Of a stretch of DNA of 7,281 nt, positions 1-7,094 are shown one piece after another. The stretch's first letter is position 1; every line of letters starts with the position of its first letter. Both the position numbers and the translations under genes were made by a program. The stretch covers positions 1 through 7,281 of the forward strand of contig CAINVI010000285.1 of NCBI GenBank assembly GCA_903854075.1, written 5' to 3'. The notes beneath the pieces are model-generated. The model was not told the DNA's origin and searched no databases. It was given only the letters and a program-made list of their open reading frames with translations. This stretch comes from Candidatus Pollutiaquabacter sp. Its GTDB lineage: Bacteria > Bacteroidota > Bacteroidia > AKYH767-A > 2013-40CM-41-45.

Positions 1-1797
1 TACTACCGTGCTATAGAGTTGTATATGGATAATGACCTGGCGCAATCGGCGCAGCTTCTCCAGACTTCACTCGGTAATCCTGTTGATCAACGAATCACTG
101 CTGAGGCACACTATTGGAAAGGTGAGATTGCTTATAAGCAATCAAAATTCGATCAGGCAGTCAAGTCGTACAATGACTTCCTGTATTCACCGGGAGCAGT
201 TACGTCGGAACACTACAATCTTGCCAACTATAATAACGGATACGCATATTTTAAGATAGAAAATTATGCTAACGCTCAAACGGCATTCCGTAAGTATGTA
301 AAAGATAAATCGCTGACCGATTCGGACCGTTATGGTGATGCACTGCTTCGCATCGCTGATTGTAATTTCATGCAGCGCGACCAGACGGCAGCCTTGGACT
401 ACTACAATCAGGCCATTCAGTCAAAGGCAAAAGCGGCAGATTATGCGCTTTACCAAAAAGGAATCATTTTGGGTGTACAAGGTAAACTGAATGAAAAGGT
501 GGCTGCGCTTGAAAAAATAACAGAAGGCTATCCGCGTTCAGTCTACTTCGATGATGCACTGTACGAAACCGGACAGGCGTATCTAACGATGGGTGACAAT
601 GCGAAAGCACTGGGTTGTTTCCGGCGAGTGATCACCGAGTTTCCAGCAAGCAGCTATGTGAAAAAAGCAGAACTTGGTGAAGCGCTGGTTTATTACAACG
701 ACGGTAAAGATGAGCAGGCTACGGTAGCCTGCAAACGCATTATTGAAAAATATCCGAATACCGCTGAGGCACGCGAAGCCTTGCTGCAGTTGAAAAACAT
801 TTCCGTTTCTCAGCAAAAGGTGGATGAATACCTGCAGTATGCCAAGAATATTCCGGACGCTGACGTTACTGCGGCCGGAGAGGACTCTATTACCTATGAA
901 GCAGCGGAGTTGCTCTATACGCAGGGTCGTTGTGAAGAAGCCATTCGAGATCTCGATAAGTACCTTTCTAAATTTCCTAATGCACATTTCAAACTTAATG
1001 CGAACTACTACCGCAGTGACTGTCTGTTCCGTGCCAAGAAATACGAAGAGGCGCTATCAGGATATGAGTTCGTCATTATGCAGCCGAAGAACGCCTTTAC
1101 CGAGCGTTCGCTGTTGAACGCTGCGCTTATTCAGTACCGTCAGAAACGGTATGCTGAAGCCGGACAGCGCTTTGAAGCACTCGAAGCTACCGCAGAAGTG
1201 AAGGAAAATATCGCTGCTGCACGTGCCGGTCAGTTGCGAAGTTTTTACAAAGCTGGGAATTGTGATAAGGCAGTAACGGCTGCCGATAAAATTCTGACAA
1301 TCACACCGGTCGACAAAGATCTTCAAAACGAAGCGCAATTGATTTCCGGTCGTTGTTATCTGGCACAAGAGGAATGGCAAAAAGCGAAACCGTTTTTTAC
1401 ACTCGTCGCTAAGCGAACGCCTTCTGAAATGACAGCCGAAAGTAAATATTCTCTGGCCCTGATTGAGTACGAAGAGGGCAATTACAAGGAAAGTCAGAAG
1501 CTCATCTTTGAAGTGCAAAAGCAAGTGCCAGCTTACGATTTTTGGATTGCGAAGTCGTTCATATTATTGGGAGACAATTACGCCGCTCTGAAAGACACCT
1601 TCCAGGCACGTGAAACCTACAAGAGTATCGTAGATAATTTCGAAAAAGCTCCCAACGATCCTGAGGATCTCAAACAAGTAGCGCAGGAGAAATTGACAGC
1701 CATGGATGCTGCTCAACAATCGCGTAACCGTGAAATGATCGAAGAGAAACGACGCCGTGAGCCGTCCGATTCCCTGGAAGTCAATCCCATTAAATAA
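1..1797 (+). CDS. Tetratricopeptide-repeat protein, 5'-truncated by window edge
   Basis: The reading frame is open from base 1 to the TAA at 1795-1797, so about 598 residues are visible. The TTG at 19 and ATG at 25 are internal codons; the true start lies outside the window. Almost all of it is helical TPR-like repeats, roughly a dozen. Typical units are AHYWKGEIAYKQSKFDQAV, YETGQAYLTMGDNAKAL and YSLALIEYEEGNYKES, with the small/aromatic pattern and frequent 'YP' or 'FP' ends seen in BamD/YbgF-like envelope TPR proteins. It ends in a charged tail (EEKRRREPSDSLE). Such proteins are scaffolds for protein-protein contact. In Bacteroidota, long exported TPR proteins are commonly encoded just before an outer-membrane barrel gene, and here the barrel gene starts 19 bases after the stop. 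Export and exact partner are inferred, because the N-terminus with any signal peptide is missing. The TPR assignment is firm; the specific function is unknown. Confidence 0.95.
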   Translation, partial: YYRAIELYMDNDLAQSAQLLQTSLGNPVDQRITAEAHYWKGEIAYKQSKFDQAVKSYNDFLYSPGAVTSEHYNLANYNNGYAYFKIENYANAQTAFRKYVKDKSLTDSDRYGDALLRIADCNFMQRDQTAALDYYNQAIQSKAKAADYALYQKGIILGVQGKLNEKVAALEKITEGYPRSVYFDDALYETGQAYLTMGDNAKALGCFRRVITEFPASSYVKKAELGEALVYYNDGKDEQATVACKRIIEKYPNTAEAREALLQLKNISVSQQKVDEYLQYAKNIPDADVTAAGEDSITYEAAELLYTQGRCEEAIRDLDKYLSKFPNAHFKLNANYYRSDCLFRAKKYEEALSGYEFVIMQPKNAFTERSLLNAALIQYRQKRYAEAGQRFEALEATAEVKENIAAARAGQLRSFYKAGNCDKAVTAADKILTITPVDKDLQNEAQLISGRCYLAQEEWQKAKPFFTLVAKRTPSEMTAESKYSLALIEYEEGNYKESQKLIFEVQKQVPAYDFWIAKSFILLGDNYAALKDTFQARETYKSIVDNFEKAPNDPEDLKQVAQEKLTAMDAAQQSRNREMIEEKRRREPSDSLEVNPIK

Positions 1798-1816
1798 CCG
1801 AACACGATAGCTGACT

Positions 1817-3490
1817 ATGAAAAAGATAATTTTCTTCCTGAGTGCTTTGCTGCCATTGTTTGCCGTTGCTCAGCAACAAGAGACTGAACGCGACTTGGGC
1901 AATAAGGAGTATGTGATCGTGAAGGATTATAAACCGGTGCTGGCGGAGTCATCCAAAATTTCAGATATGCCGGAAGGTGATACCTCTACGGTTGATGCTC
2001 TTCCGCAGAATTATGCTTTCGAATCGCGGAAGGCTGAAACGTTGTACGAAACCTCGGCGATTAAAGCGGTAAAAATCAAGGATGAGCCGTTGCCAAAGCT
2101 GTACCGCGCGTATCTGAAGGCAGGCGGAGGTAACTACGATAAGTATCTTGGTGAGTTATATGTCAATTCGCTTCGCTCCAAAAAAGGTTCATTGGGACTT
2201 ACGGCCAAACATCTTTCGGGAGCGCCCAGTTTTGAAGACTACAATTTCGCGGGATACAGTAATAATCTGGCACGCGTGGATGGAAGTTATTTCCTCGATC
2301 ATGCTACGTTTTCCGCGGATGTAACCTATAAGCGTGATGTGGTGCACTACTACGGTTATGATAAATCAGATACTGCCTTGTCGTTACAGGACGAAGACAT
2401 CCTGCAGCGATTCAGTGATTTTGGCGGTAGTTTTGCTTTTCAGTCAAACGTGCTGGACAGCAGCAAGTGGAATTATAAATCGGCAATTCGTTTCTCGGCG
2501 CTTACGGATAATTATGGTGCTAAGGAAAATGAAATTATCGTAGGAGGTGGAGTTTTCAAACGTTTTAATGAAACATTAGTGGGCATGGATATCGCGCTGG
2601 ATTTCTTCTCCAAGAAGAAAGCGGATTTTGAGCAGCTGTCGCTCTACACGGATTTGGACAGGAATATTTTGCGCTTTAATCCGTACGTAGGTTTCAATAG
2701 AGATAGGATTCGCTTTAAGGCCGGTATAGGTATAGAAGCGGAAACCAATTACGATGCAGCGCTGCATGTTTTCCCGCGCCTTGATGTGCAGCTCCCGGTG
2801 GCTGATGGTGTGTTGAGTCTCTTTGCTAAAGTGGACGGACAGGTTGAGAAAAACAATTATCACACCGTAACGGCAGAAAATCCATTTGTGAGCCCATCCG
2901 TCACCATGACAACCAATACCATCCGTACATTCGATGTGCGTGGCGGTGCTAACGGAACATTTTCGGATGCATTCTCCTATACAGTCTATGCCGCTTACCA
3001 GAAGTTCACGGACCTGCAGTATTTCGTTATGGATTCTTCGCGGGTAAACAATTTTATACTGTTGTATGACGATGCATCACGTATTCATGTGCACGGCGAG
3101 TTGATGTATCGTACCTCAGAAAAACTGGGCATTGCGTTGCACGTAGATCAATTTTCGTACAACACCGATGTGCAGCAGTACGCTTGGTATCGCCCGAGCA
3201 CAGTATTGACCTTGAAAGCAGATTACAATTTAAAGGATAAGATTCTGGTGAAAGCGGCGCTCTTCGGAGTAGGCGAACGTTATGCCTTGAAATATGTGGC
3301 GGACGGAAGTCCGGAAGTGAGCCGGTTGAAGCCTTATTTGGATGCAAACCTCGGAATCGAGTACCGTTACTCCAAGATTCTTTCGGCTTTTGTCAATTTC
3401 AATAACCTGGGATTCTCTGGTTACCAGCAATGGTATGGTTACCCGATGGAACAGTTGAACATCATGGGTGGTATCACGTACAGTTTTTAA
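1817..3490 (+). CDS. Outer-membrane beta-barrel protein (TonB-receptor-like, no plug)
   Basis: The product has 557 residues. The N-terminus (MKKIIFFLSALLPLFAVA, then QQ) is a clear signal peptide with likely cleavage after Ala18. A short periplasmic stretch follows (about residues 22-90), including the segment KEYVIVKDYKPVL. From about residue 95 to the end there are alternating aromatic/polar beta strands such as YLGELYVNSLRSKKGSLGL and VDGSYFLDHATFSADVTYK. The last strand ends ...GGITYSF with a terminal Phe, the usual signal for BAM-mediated outer-membrane insertion. I see no plug domain or TonB box, so although relatives are often named TonB-dependent receptors, this is better called a barrel of unknown cargo. 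It probably forms an operon with the TPR gene 19 bases upstream, and the TPR protein may be its periplasmic partner (inference). No strong Shine-Dalgarno site precedes the ATG, which is normal for Bacteroidota. Confidence 0.92.
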   Translation: MKKIIFFLSALLPLFAVAQQQETERDLGNKEYVIVKDYKPVLAESSKISDMPEGDTSTVDALPQNYAFESRKAETLYETSAIKAVKIKDEPLPKLYRAYLKAGGGNYDKYLGELYVNSLRSKKGSLGLTAKHLSGAPSFEDYNFAGYSNNLARVDGSYFLDHATFSADVTYKRDVVHYYGYDKSDTALSLQDEDILQRFSDFGGSFAFQSNVLDSSKWNYKSAIRFSALTDNYGAKENEIIVGGGVFKRFNETLVGMDIALDFFSKKKADFEQLSLYTDLDRNILRFNPYVGFNRDRIRFKAGIGIEAETNYDAALHVFPRLDVQLPVADGVLSLFAKVDGQVEKNNYHTVTAENPFVSPSVTMTTNTIRTFDVRGGANGTFSDAFSYTVYAAYQKFTDLQYFVMDSSRVNNFILLYDDASRIHVHGELMYRTSEKLGIALHVDQFSYNTDVQQYAWYRPSTVLTLKADYNLKDKILVKAALFGVGERYALKYVADGSPEVSRLKPYLDANLGIEYRYSKILSAFVNFNNLGFSGYQQWYGYPMEQLNIMGGITYSF

Positions 3491-3552
3491 CGAGCGGTAA
3501 CAGTTCGTTCTTGCTGTTCGTATAATCGTTTAACGTCACTGATATACTACGA
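3491..3552. other. Convergent intergenic junction with inverted repeat
   Basis: This 62-base spacer separates the converging barrel and crotonase genes. It holds a perfect 8-bp inverted repeat, ATAATCGT at 3522-3529 and ACGATTAT at 3549-3556, with a 19-base loop. The right arm covers the crotonase stop codon. A second, weaker stem is AACAG 3499-3503 with CTGTT 3514-3518. Neither is followed by a clear T-run on either strand, so a shared bidirectional transcription end is plausible but not shown by a classic intrinsic-terminator signature. Confidence 0.35.
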
Positions 3553-4314
3553 TTATCGTGCACCAGCTTTAAAGGTGGCTATCGCGTTGCGCGTAAAATC
3601 AGAGAGCACCAACGTTCCGCTCATCGCGGCGCGTTCCAGTAAAAGGGTGTCCCAGTTTTCGCTGCCTTCCCACGAAACTTTTTTTAATAAGCGCATGGCT
3701 TCCGGATTACTGGTAGCGAGTCGCTCCGCCAATGTCATTAACGAATTGTCAAGTGAAGCGATGTCATGGTGAAGCTCTGCATACAGACCTTTGGTAAGCG
3801 CCCACTGTGCGGATTGCCATTCCGTGGCATTAATAGATAATTGTTGAAAGGCGGATTTGCCGACTTTTCGTTCAACAGCTGGTCCAACTACAAACGGACC
3901 GATGCCAACGGCAAGTTCACTTAGCTTGACAGCGCTATGTTCAGTAGCAAACGTATAATCAGCAGCAGCAGCCAGTCCAACACCACCGCCGACAGCTTTG
4001 CCTTGCACACGCGCTAAAACAAATTTAGGAGCTTTGCGCATGGCATTGATGACAGCAGCAAAACCGGAAAAGAATATTTTTCCCTGGTCGAGATTTTCGA
4101 TAGCCACTAACTCGTCAAAAGAAGCGCCGGCGCAAAAAGCTTTTTCACCTTCGCTCTGAAGGACGATAACTTTTACATTTTCATCCTGTCCGGCTGCTTC
4201 AATTTCTGCTGCGAGTTGTCGTAAGATAACGCCTGGAAGCGAATTGCTTTGTGGATGAAAAAAGGTGACGAAGGCAATATGATCCTTGATAGTCGTAGTT
4301 ACGCTGCCGTTCAT
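3553..4314 (-). CDS. Enoyl-CoA hydratase/isomerase (crotonase) family protein, paa-linked
   Basis: The product has 253 residues, full length for a single crotonase domain. The first oxyanion-hole loop is AFCAGASFDEL (59-69). The second is VQGKAVGGGVGLAAAADY (103-120), the crotonase signature. Aligning to the two catalytic glutamates of classical hydratase (rat Glu144 and Glu164), the first is Gly113 here while the second is kept as Glu133 (KLSELAVGIGPF). A single glutamate followed by GIGPF resembles delta3,delta2-enoyl-CoA isomerases more than two-glutamate hydratases. The gene is 39 bases downstream of the 149-residue gene and on the same strand as paaZ, so a role in phenylacetate breakdown is likely. 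It could act as the epoxide/oxepin isomerase (PaaG-like) or in a beta-oxidation step (PaaF-like); sequence alone does not decide, so no symbol is given. Start is the ATG at 4312-4314; no strong ribosome site is seen. Confidence 0.93.
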   Translation of the reverse strand: MNGSVTTTIKDHIAFVTFFHPQSNSLPGVILRQLAAEIEAAGQDENVKVIVLQSEGEKAFCAGASFDELVAIENLDQGKIFFSGFAAVINAMRKAPKFVLARVQGKAVGGGVGLAAAADYTFATEHSAVKLSELAVGIGPFVVGPAVERKVGKSAFQQLSINATEWQSAQWALTKGLYAELHHDIASLDNSLMTLAERLATSNPEAMRLLKKVSWEGSENWDTLLLERAAMSGTLVLSDFTRNAIATFKAGAR

Positions 4315-4353
4315 AGTGACGATAGGGTAGAGGAAGTAAAAGTAGTTCGATAC

Positions 4354-4803
4354 TTAGTTCGCAGAATAACGCGGCAATTTGCCTTCGCTGATCAGCGTCA
4401 TGGTCTTTTCAACGTGCGCGTTGAAATCGCCGAAGGCCAATGCAGAAAGCATATCCTCGCGTGACATTTTCGGATCACCAAGTTTTTTACGAATGTCGTC
4501 GCAGCAACGATCAACGAATAATTCAAAACGTTCCGGTGCCCAGATGTATTCTTTCTTCGACCAATCGGGTTGCGTACGGTCGATGCTGAATTCAGTAGGC
4601 AGATCGCCGTGAATAACAGCTTTTACCTCGATGCCCTCGAAACTTTTCGGCAATTCGCGATTGTCGAATACCAGCGGACGACTCACGTCAATGACGTGCT
4701 TCTTGCGCTTTGGATCGATCATTTTCAATCCGTTGATGCGCAGTCCTTTTTTCTTCAGGTGAGCGAATTTCTTTTCAAATCGACTAAGCGTATCGTAGAG
4801 CAT
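4354..4803 (-). CDS. Uncharacterised 149-residue protein in paa segment
   Basis: I do not recognise the family. The product is a soluble, highly charged protein with no signal peptide or membrane segment. The first 36 residues are strongly basic and partly helical (RFEKKFAHLKKKG). A likely beta-rich middle follows (HVIDVSRPLVFDNRELP, then IEVKAVIHGDLPTEFSID). An aromatic motif EYIWAPERFELFVDRCCDD (85-103) contains the only cysteines, Cys100-Cys101. A helical C-terminal part includes MSREDMLSALAFGDFNAHVEK. Coding is supported by a clean ATG-to-TAA frame, coherent composition and operon position: it follows paaZ by 114 bases and precedes the crotonase by 39, all on the minus strand. The context suggests a phenylacetate-related accessory role such as a small regulator, chaperone or CoA-intermediate handling protein, but this is only inference. 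No catalytic motif is evident. Confidence 0.82.
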   Translation of the reverse strand: MLYDTLSRFEKKFAHLKKKGLRINGLKMIDPKRKKHVIDVSRPLVFDNRELPKSFEGIEVKAVIHGDLPTEFSIDRTQPDWSKKEYIWAPERFELFVDRCCDDIRKKLGDPKMSREDMLSALAFGDFNAHVEKTMTLISEGKLPRYSAN

Positions 4804-4917
4804 TTTATTGGGTAGTTTATTTTATATTATTTTTTGAAATTCAATATTCAGAATTCAGTATTCAATATTTTTTCGGCCACTATCGTCAGATTTATATTGA
4901 ATCTTGAATCTTGAATC
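4804..4917. repeat. Heptad-periodic inverted repeat array in paaZ-downstream spacer
   Basis: The 114-base AT-rich spacer contains four copies of ATTCANN in exact 7-base register (starting at 4839, 4846, 4853 and 4860). It also has three perfect tandem copies of TTGAATC (4897-4903, 4904-4910, 4911-4917). The two arrays are inverted relative to each other: 4846-4868 and 4894-4916 are complementary at 19 of 23 positions, with a 25-base loop containing TTTCGGCCAC. Two of the four mismatches become G-U pairs if the + strand is read as RNA. The last TTGAATC directly abuts the paaZ stop codon (4918-4920). No T-run follows the stem in the paaZ direction, so it does not look like a standard terminator. 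I see no promoter match here, so the two downstream genes probably share the paaZ transcript. Confidence 0.85.
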
Positions 4918-6963
4918 CTATTCCTTACACGCCACCAGCGTCAACACTGTTTCAATCGCCACTTTCTCTCCCCGCTGGTTTTTAACCTCTACGTACCACT
5001 CCACCACACCTTGTGGTTGTTGGTCGGCACGACGATCCTTCATCGTTTTGCGCATGCAGGTCAGTTGTACCTGAATCGTATCGCCGACATAAACCGGTTG
5101 AACAAAGCGAAGGTTGTCCAGGCCGTAGTTAGCCAGTACGGGACCTTTCTTCGGATCAACAAATAGTCCGGCAGCAGCCGAAATCAGGAAGTAACCGTGT
5201 GCTACGCGACGTTCAAAGATGGATCCTTCCAGGGAAGTCTCGTCTGTGTGTGCGTAGAAGTAATCGCCACTGATGCCGGCAAAGTTCACAATGTCCGCTT
5301 CGGTCACTGTTCGTTTGTGGGTCATCAAGGTGTCGCCAACCTTAATCTCTTCGAAATATTTTCGGAAGGGATGGACGACGTCTTCCTGTATATCTGCGCC
5401 CGGCAAGTATTGGTTCAGGATATGTGTTAGGGTAGTAGGTGAACCTTGCAATGCAGTCCGCTGCATGTAATGGTGTACACCACGTACGCCGCCCATTTCT
5501 TCACCGCCACCCGCACGTCCTGGTCCACCGTGAACCAGGTGAGCCAGCGGAGAGCCGTGTCCTGTCGATTCTTGCGCACAATGACGGTTGATGACAAGCA
5601 TCCGGCCGTGCATGCTGGCGGATCCTAATACGACTTCCCGGGCAAAATGGTTATCGTTGGTGATAACCGATCCAACCAGACTGCCTTTTCCCATTTTAGC
5701 AAGCTGTGCAGCTTCTTCAGCGGTTTTATAAGGCATGACTGTACTCACCGGACCAAAGGCTTCGATCTCGTGCGGCGATGTTTTATGGAACGGATCCTTG
5801 CAATACAACAGCATCGAAGAGATGAACGCTCCGCGCTTACTGTCTCCGCCGACAACCGATACATTATCCAGATCACCGTAGACCATCTCGCAGTCGCCGA
5901 GCAATTGCTTCACTTTGTCTTTCACATCGTTCACCTGACTCATGCTGGCCAGCGGACCCATGCGGACGCCTTCCACGGCAGGATCACCGATCACCGTGTT
6001 CTTCAGTCGTTCGTTGAGTGCTCCGATGACGGCTTCAGTAAGGTGTTCCGGTACAATCGTACGACGGATAGCGGTACATTTTTGTCCGGCTTTTACCGTC
6101 ATCTCCCGGGAAACTTCTTTGACGAAGAGGTTGAACTCTTCCGTTCCGGGCTCTGCATCAGGGCCCAGGATGCAACAATTGAGCGAATCCGCCTCCATGT
6201 TGAAACGGATGGAATTCTCGACAATCATTGGATGGCGTTTCAACATTTTACCGGTGTGCGCGGACCCGGTGAATGTTACTACATCCTGACAAGTAAGATG
6301 ATTGAAGATGTCGCCAACGCCACCGCATACAAGTTGCAACGCGCCTTCCGGTAAAATGCCGGAATTGACAATTTCGCGAACGACGTATTCGGTGAGATAG
6401 GACGTAGCTGACGCAGGCTTCACGATAGCCGGAACACCGGCAAGCAGATTCACCGCAATCTTTTCCAGCATACCCCAAACCGGGAAGTTGAAGGCGTTGA
6501 TATGCAGTGCTACGCCTTCCAGCGGAACACAGATGTGATGACCGACAAACGTTCCGTTTTTCGAAATCATCTCCATGTTGCCGTCAACGAGAAACGGTTG
6601 GTCAGGCAATTCACGGCGACCTTTTGATGCGAACACCAGCATTGTTCCAATACCACCGTCAATATCGATCCAGGAATCACCTTTGGTGGCTCCGGTCGCT
6701 GCAGAGATGGCGTAGAATTCTTTTTTCTTTTCGTTCAGGAAAAGCCCAAGCGCTTTCAACATCCGGGCTCGGTCGTGAAACGATAACTTGCGAAGTTTTG
6801 GTCCGCCAACCGTGCGACCGTAATTCAGCATGGCTGCAAAGTCCAATCCTTCACTGGTGGCACGGTAAATCTCCTCGCCAGTAACGGCGTGAAAAAGTGG
6901 AGCACCATTTCCGGCACCTTCTATCCATTGCCCGAGGGCGTAGTTCTTCAGTTTGATTGACAT
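4918..6963 (-). CDS. paaZ: PaaZ: oxepin-CoA hydrolase / 3-oxo-5,6-dehydrosuberyl-CoA semialdehyde dehydrogenase
   Basis: This cytosolic bifunctional enzyme of aerobic phenylacetate breakdown hydrolyses oxepin-CoA to open the ring and oxidises the resulting semialdehyde with NADP+. The product is 681 residues, the normal PaaZ length. Residues about 1-520 are the aldehyde dehydrogenase domain: HINAFNFPVWGMLEK (154-168), VVTFTGSAHTG (228-238), general-base Glu257 in NMEADSLNCC, and nucleophile Cys296 in KAGQKCTAIRR. The PaaZ-typical ESTGHGSPL and HGGPGRAGGGEE motifs lie near 465-490. Residues about 530-681 are the MaoC-like hot-dog hydratase domain, with GISGDYFYAH giving catalytic Asp567 and His572. 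Both active sites are intact. I start at the ATG 6961-6963. A longer frame from a TTG at 7008 is possible, but it would bury the AAAGGAGG site inside the coding region and add 15 residues without family match. It leads a minus-strand unit with two further genes. Confidence 0.97.
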   Translation of the reverse strand: MSIKLKNYALGQWIEGAGNGAPLFHAVTGEEIYRATSEGLDFAAMLNYGRTVGGPKLRKLSFHDRARMLKALGLFLNEKKKEFYAISAATGATKGDSWIDIDGGIGTMLVFASKGRRELPDQPFLVDGNMEMISKNGTFVGHHICVPLEGVALHINAFNFPVWGMLEKIAVNLLAGVPAIVKPASATSYLTEYVVREIVNSGILPEGALQLVCGGVGDIFNHLTCQDVVTFTGSAHTGKMLKRHPMIVENSIRFNMEADSLNCCILGPDAEPGTEEFNLFVKEVSREMTVKAGQKCTAIRRTIVPEHLTEAVIGALNERLKNTVIGDPAVEGVRMGPLASMSQVNDVKDKVKQLLGDCEMVYGDLDNVSVVGGDSKRGAFISSMLLYCKDPFHKTSPHEIEAFGPVSTVMPYKTAEEAAQLAKMGKGSLVGSVITNDNHFAREVVLGSASMHGRMLVINRHCAQESTGHGSPLAHLVHGGPGRAGGGEEMGGVRGVHHYMQRTALQGSPTTLTHILNQYLPGADIQEDVVHPFRKYFEEIKVGDTLMTHKRTVTEADIVNFAGISGDYFYAHTDETSLEGSIFERRVAHGYFLISAAAGLFVDPKKGPVLANYGLDNLRFVQPVYVGDTIQVQLTCMRKTMKDRRADQQPQGVVEWYVEVKNQRGEKVAIETVLTLVACKE

Positions 6964-6977
6964 AAAAAGAATAATAT

Positions 6978-6985
6978 CCTCCTTT
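6978..6985 (-). promoter_or_regulatory. paaZ ribosome binding site AAAGGAGG
   Basis: The minus strand reads AAAGGAGG, a full 8-base match to the 16S rRNA 3' end, 14 bases before the paaZ ATG. This fixes the start at 6963 and is unusual in a window whose other genes lack clear sites. The spacing is longer than optimal. Six of the eight bases also fall in the small inverted repeat at 6980-6993 (minus strand TCCTTTCCAAAGGA), so the site could be partly masked in the mRNA. Confidence 0.65.
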
Positions 6986-6998
6986 GGAAAGGACAACG

Positions 6999-7036
6999 AA
7001 CGCCGCAATGCCGGACAAACCGGTAGTGGCGGCGTT
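6999..7036 (-). promoter_or_regulatory. GC-rich nested stem-loop in paaZ leader
   Basis: The outer stem is a perfect 8-bp pairing, AACGCCGC/GCGGCGTT (7029-7036 with 6999-7006). Inside it is a CCGG/CCGG stem (7020-7023 with 7011-7014) closing a 5-base loop, separated from the outer stem by an asymmetric internal loop. It stands in an otherwise moderate-GC leader, immediately after a short-ORF stop codon and 13 bases before the ribosome site. No U-run follows, so a simple terminator is unlikely. Confidence 0.6.
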
Positions 7037-7094
7037 AGTAGTATGATTTAGGCTGATTTCCCGCTTCCCCAAGCCTGATACGTTGCTGTATCAT
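7035..7094 (-). CDS. Possible 19-codon upstream ORF (leader peptide)
   Basis: An ATG at 7092-7094 opens a 19-residue frame, MIQQRIRLGEAGNQPKSYY, ending in TAC TAC TAA at 7035-7037. The stop overlaps the first bases of the GC-rich nested hairpin, the geometry expected of a translated leader that influences RNA folding. Against it: no good ribosome site precedes it, there is no long run of a regulatory amino acid (only two terminal Tyr codons), and a frame this short can occur by chance. Listed as a candidate only. Confidence 0.22.
   Translation of the reverse strand: MIQQRIRLGEAGNQPKSYY

Noticed and set aside
583..987. Minus-strand frames (here and at 1057-1524) opposite the TPR gene
   Set aside because: These are shadows of the clear TPR reading frame, with no coherent protein features.
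4804..4917. Heptad arrays considered as a CRISPR array, transposon end or intrinsic terminator
   Set aside because: The repeats are only 7 bases with no spacers, no transposase or target duplication is present, and no U-run follows the stem in the paaZ direction.
5647..6354. Plus-strand 235-residue frame opposite paaZ
   Set aside because: It is antisense to a well-conserved catalytic gene, its product is His- and Arg-rich with no recognisable domain, and no promoter or ribosome site supports it.
6964..7008. N-terminal extension of paaZ from a TTG at 7008 (adds 15 residues)
   Set aside because: The ATG at 6963 gives the usual PaaZ length and N-terminus and has a perfect AAAGGAGG upstream. 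The extension would place that site inside the coding region.
6851..7072. Minus-strand 73-residue frame (TTG start) across the paaZ leader, with Thr/Ala-rich and GGYYSFY segments that look like a leader peptide
   Set aside because: It has only a TTG start right after an in-frame stop region, no ribosome site, and runs over 110 bases out of frame into paaZ. It is most likely a shadow frame. The Thr- and Tyr-rich appearance is noted but not enough to call a gene.
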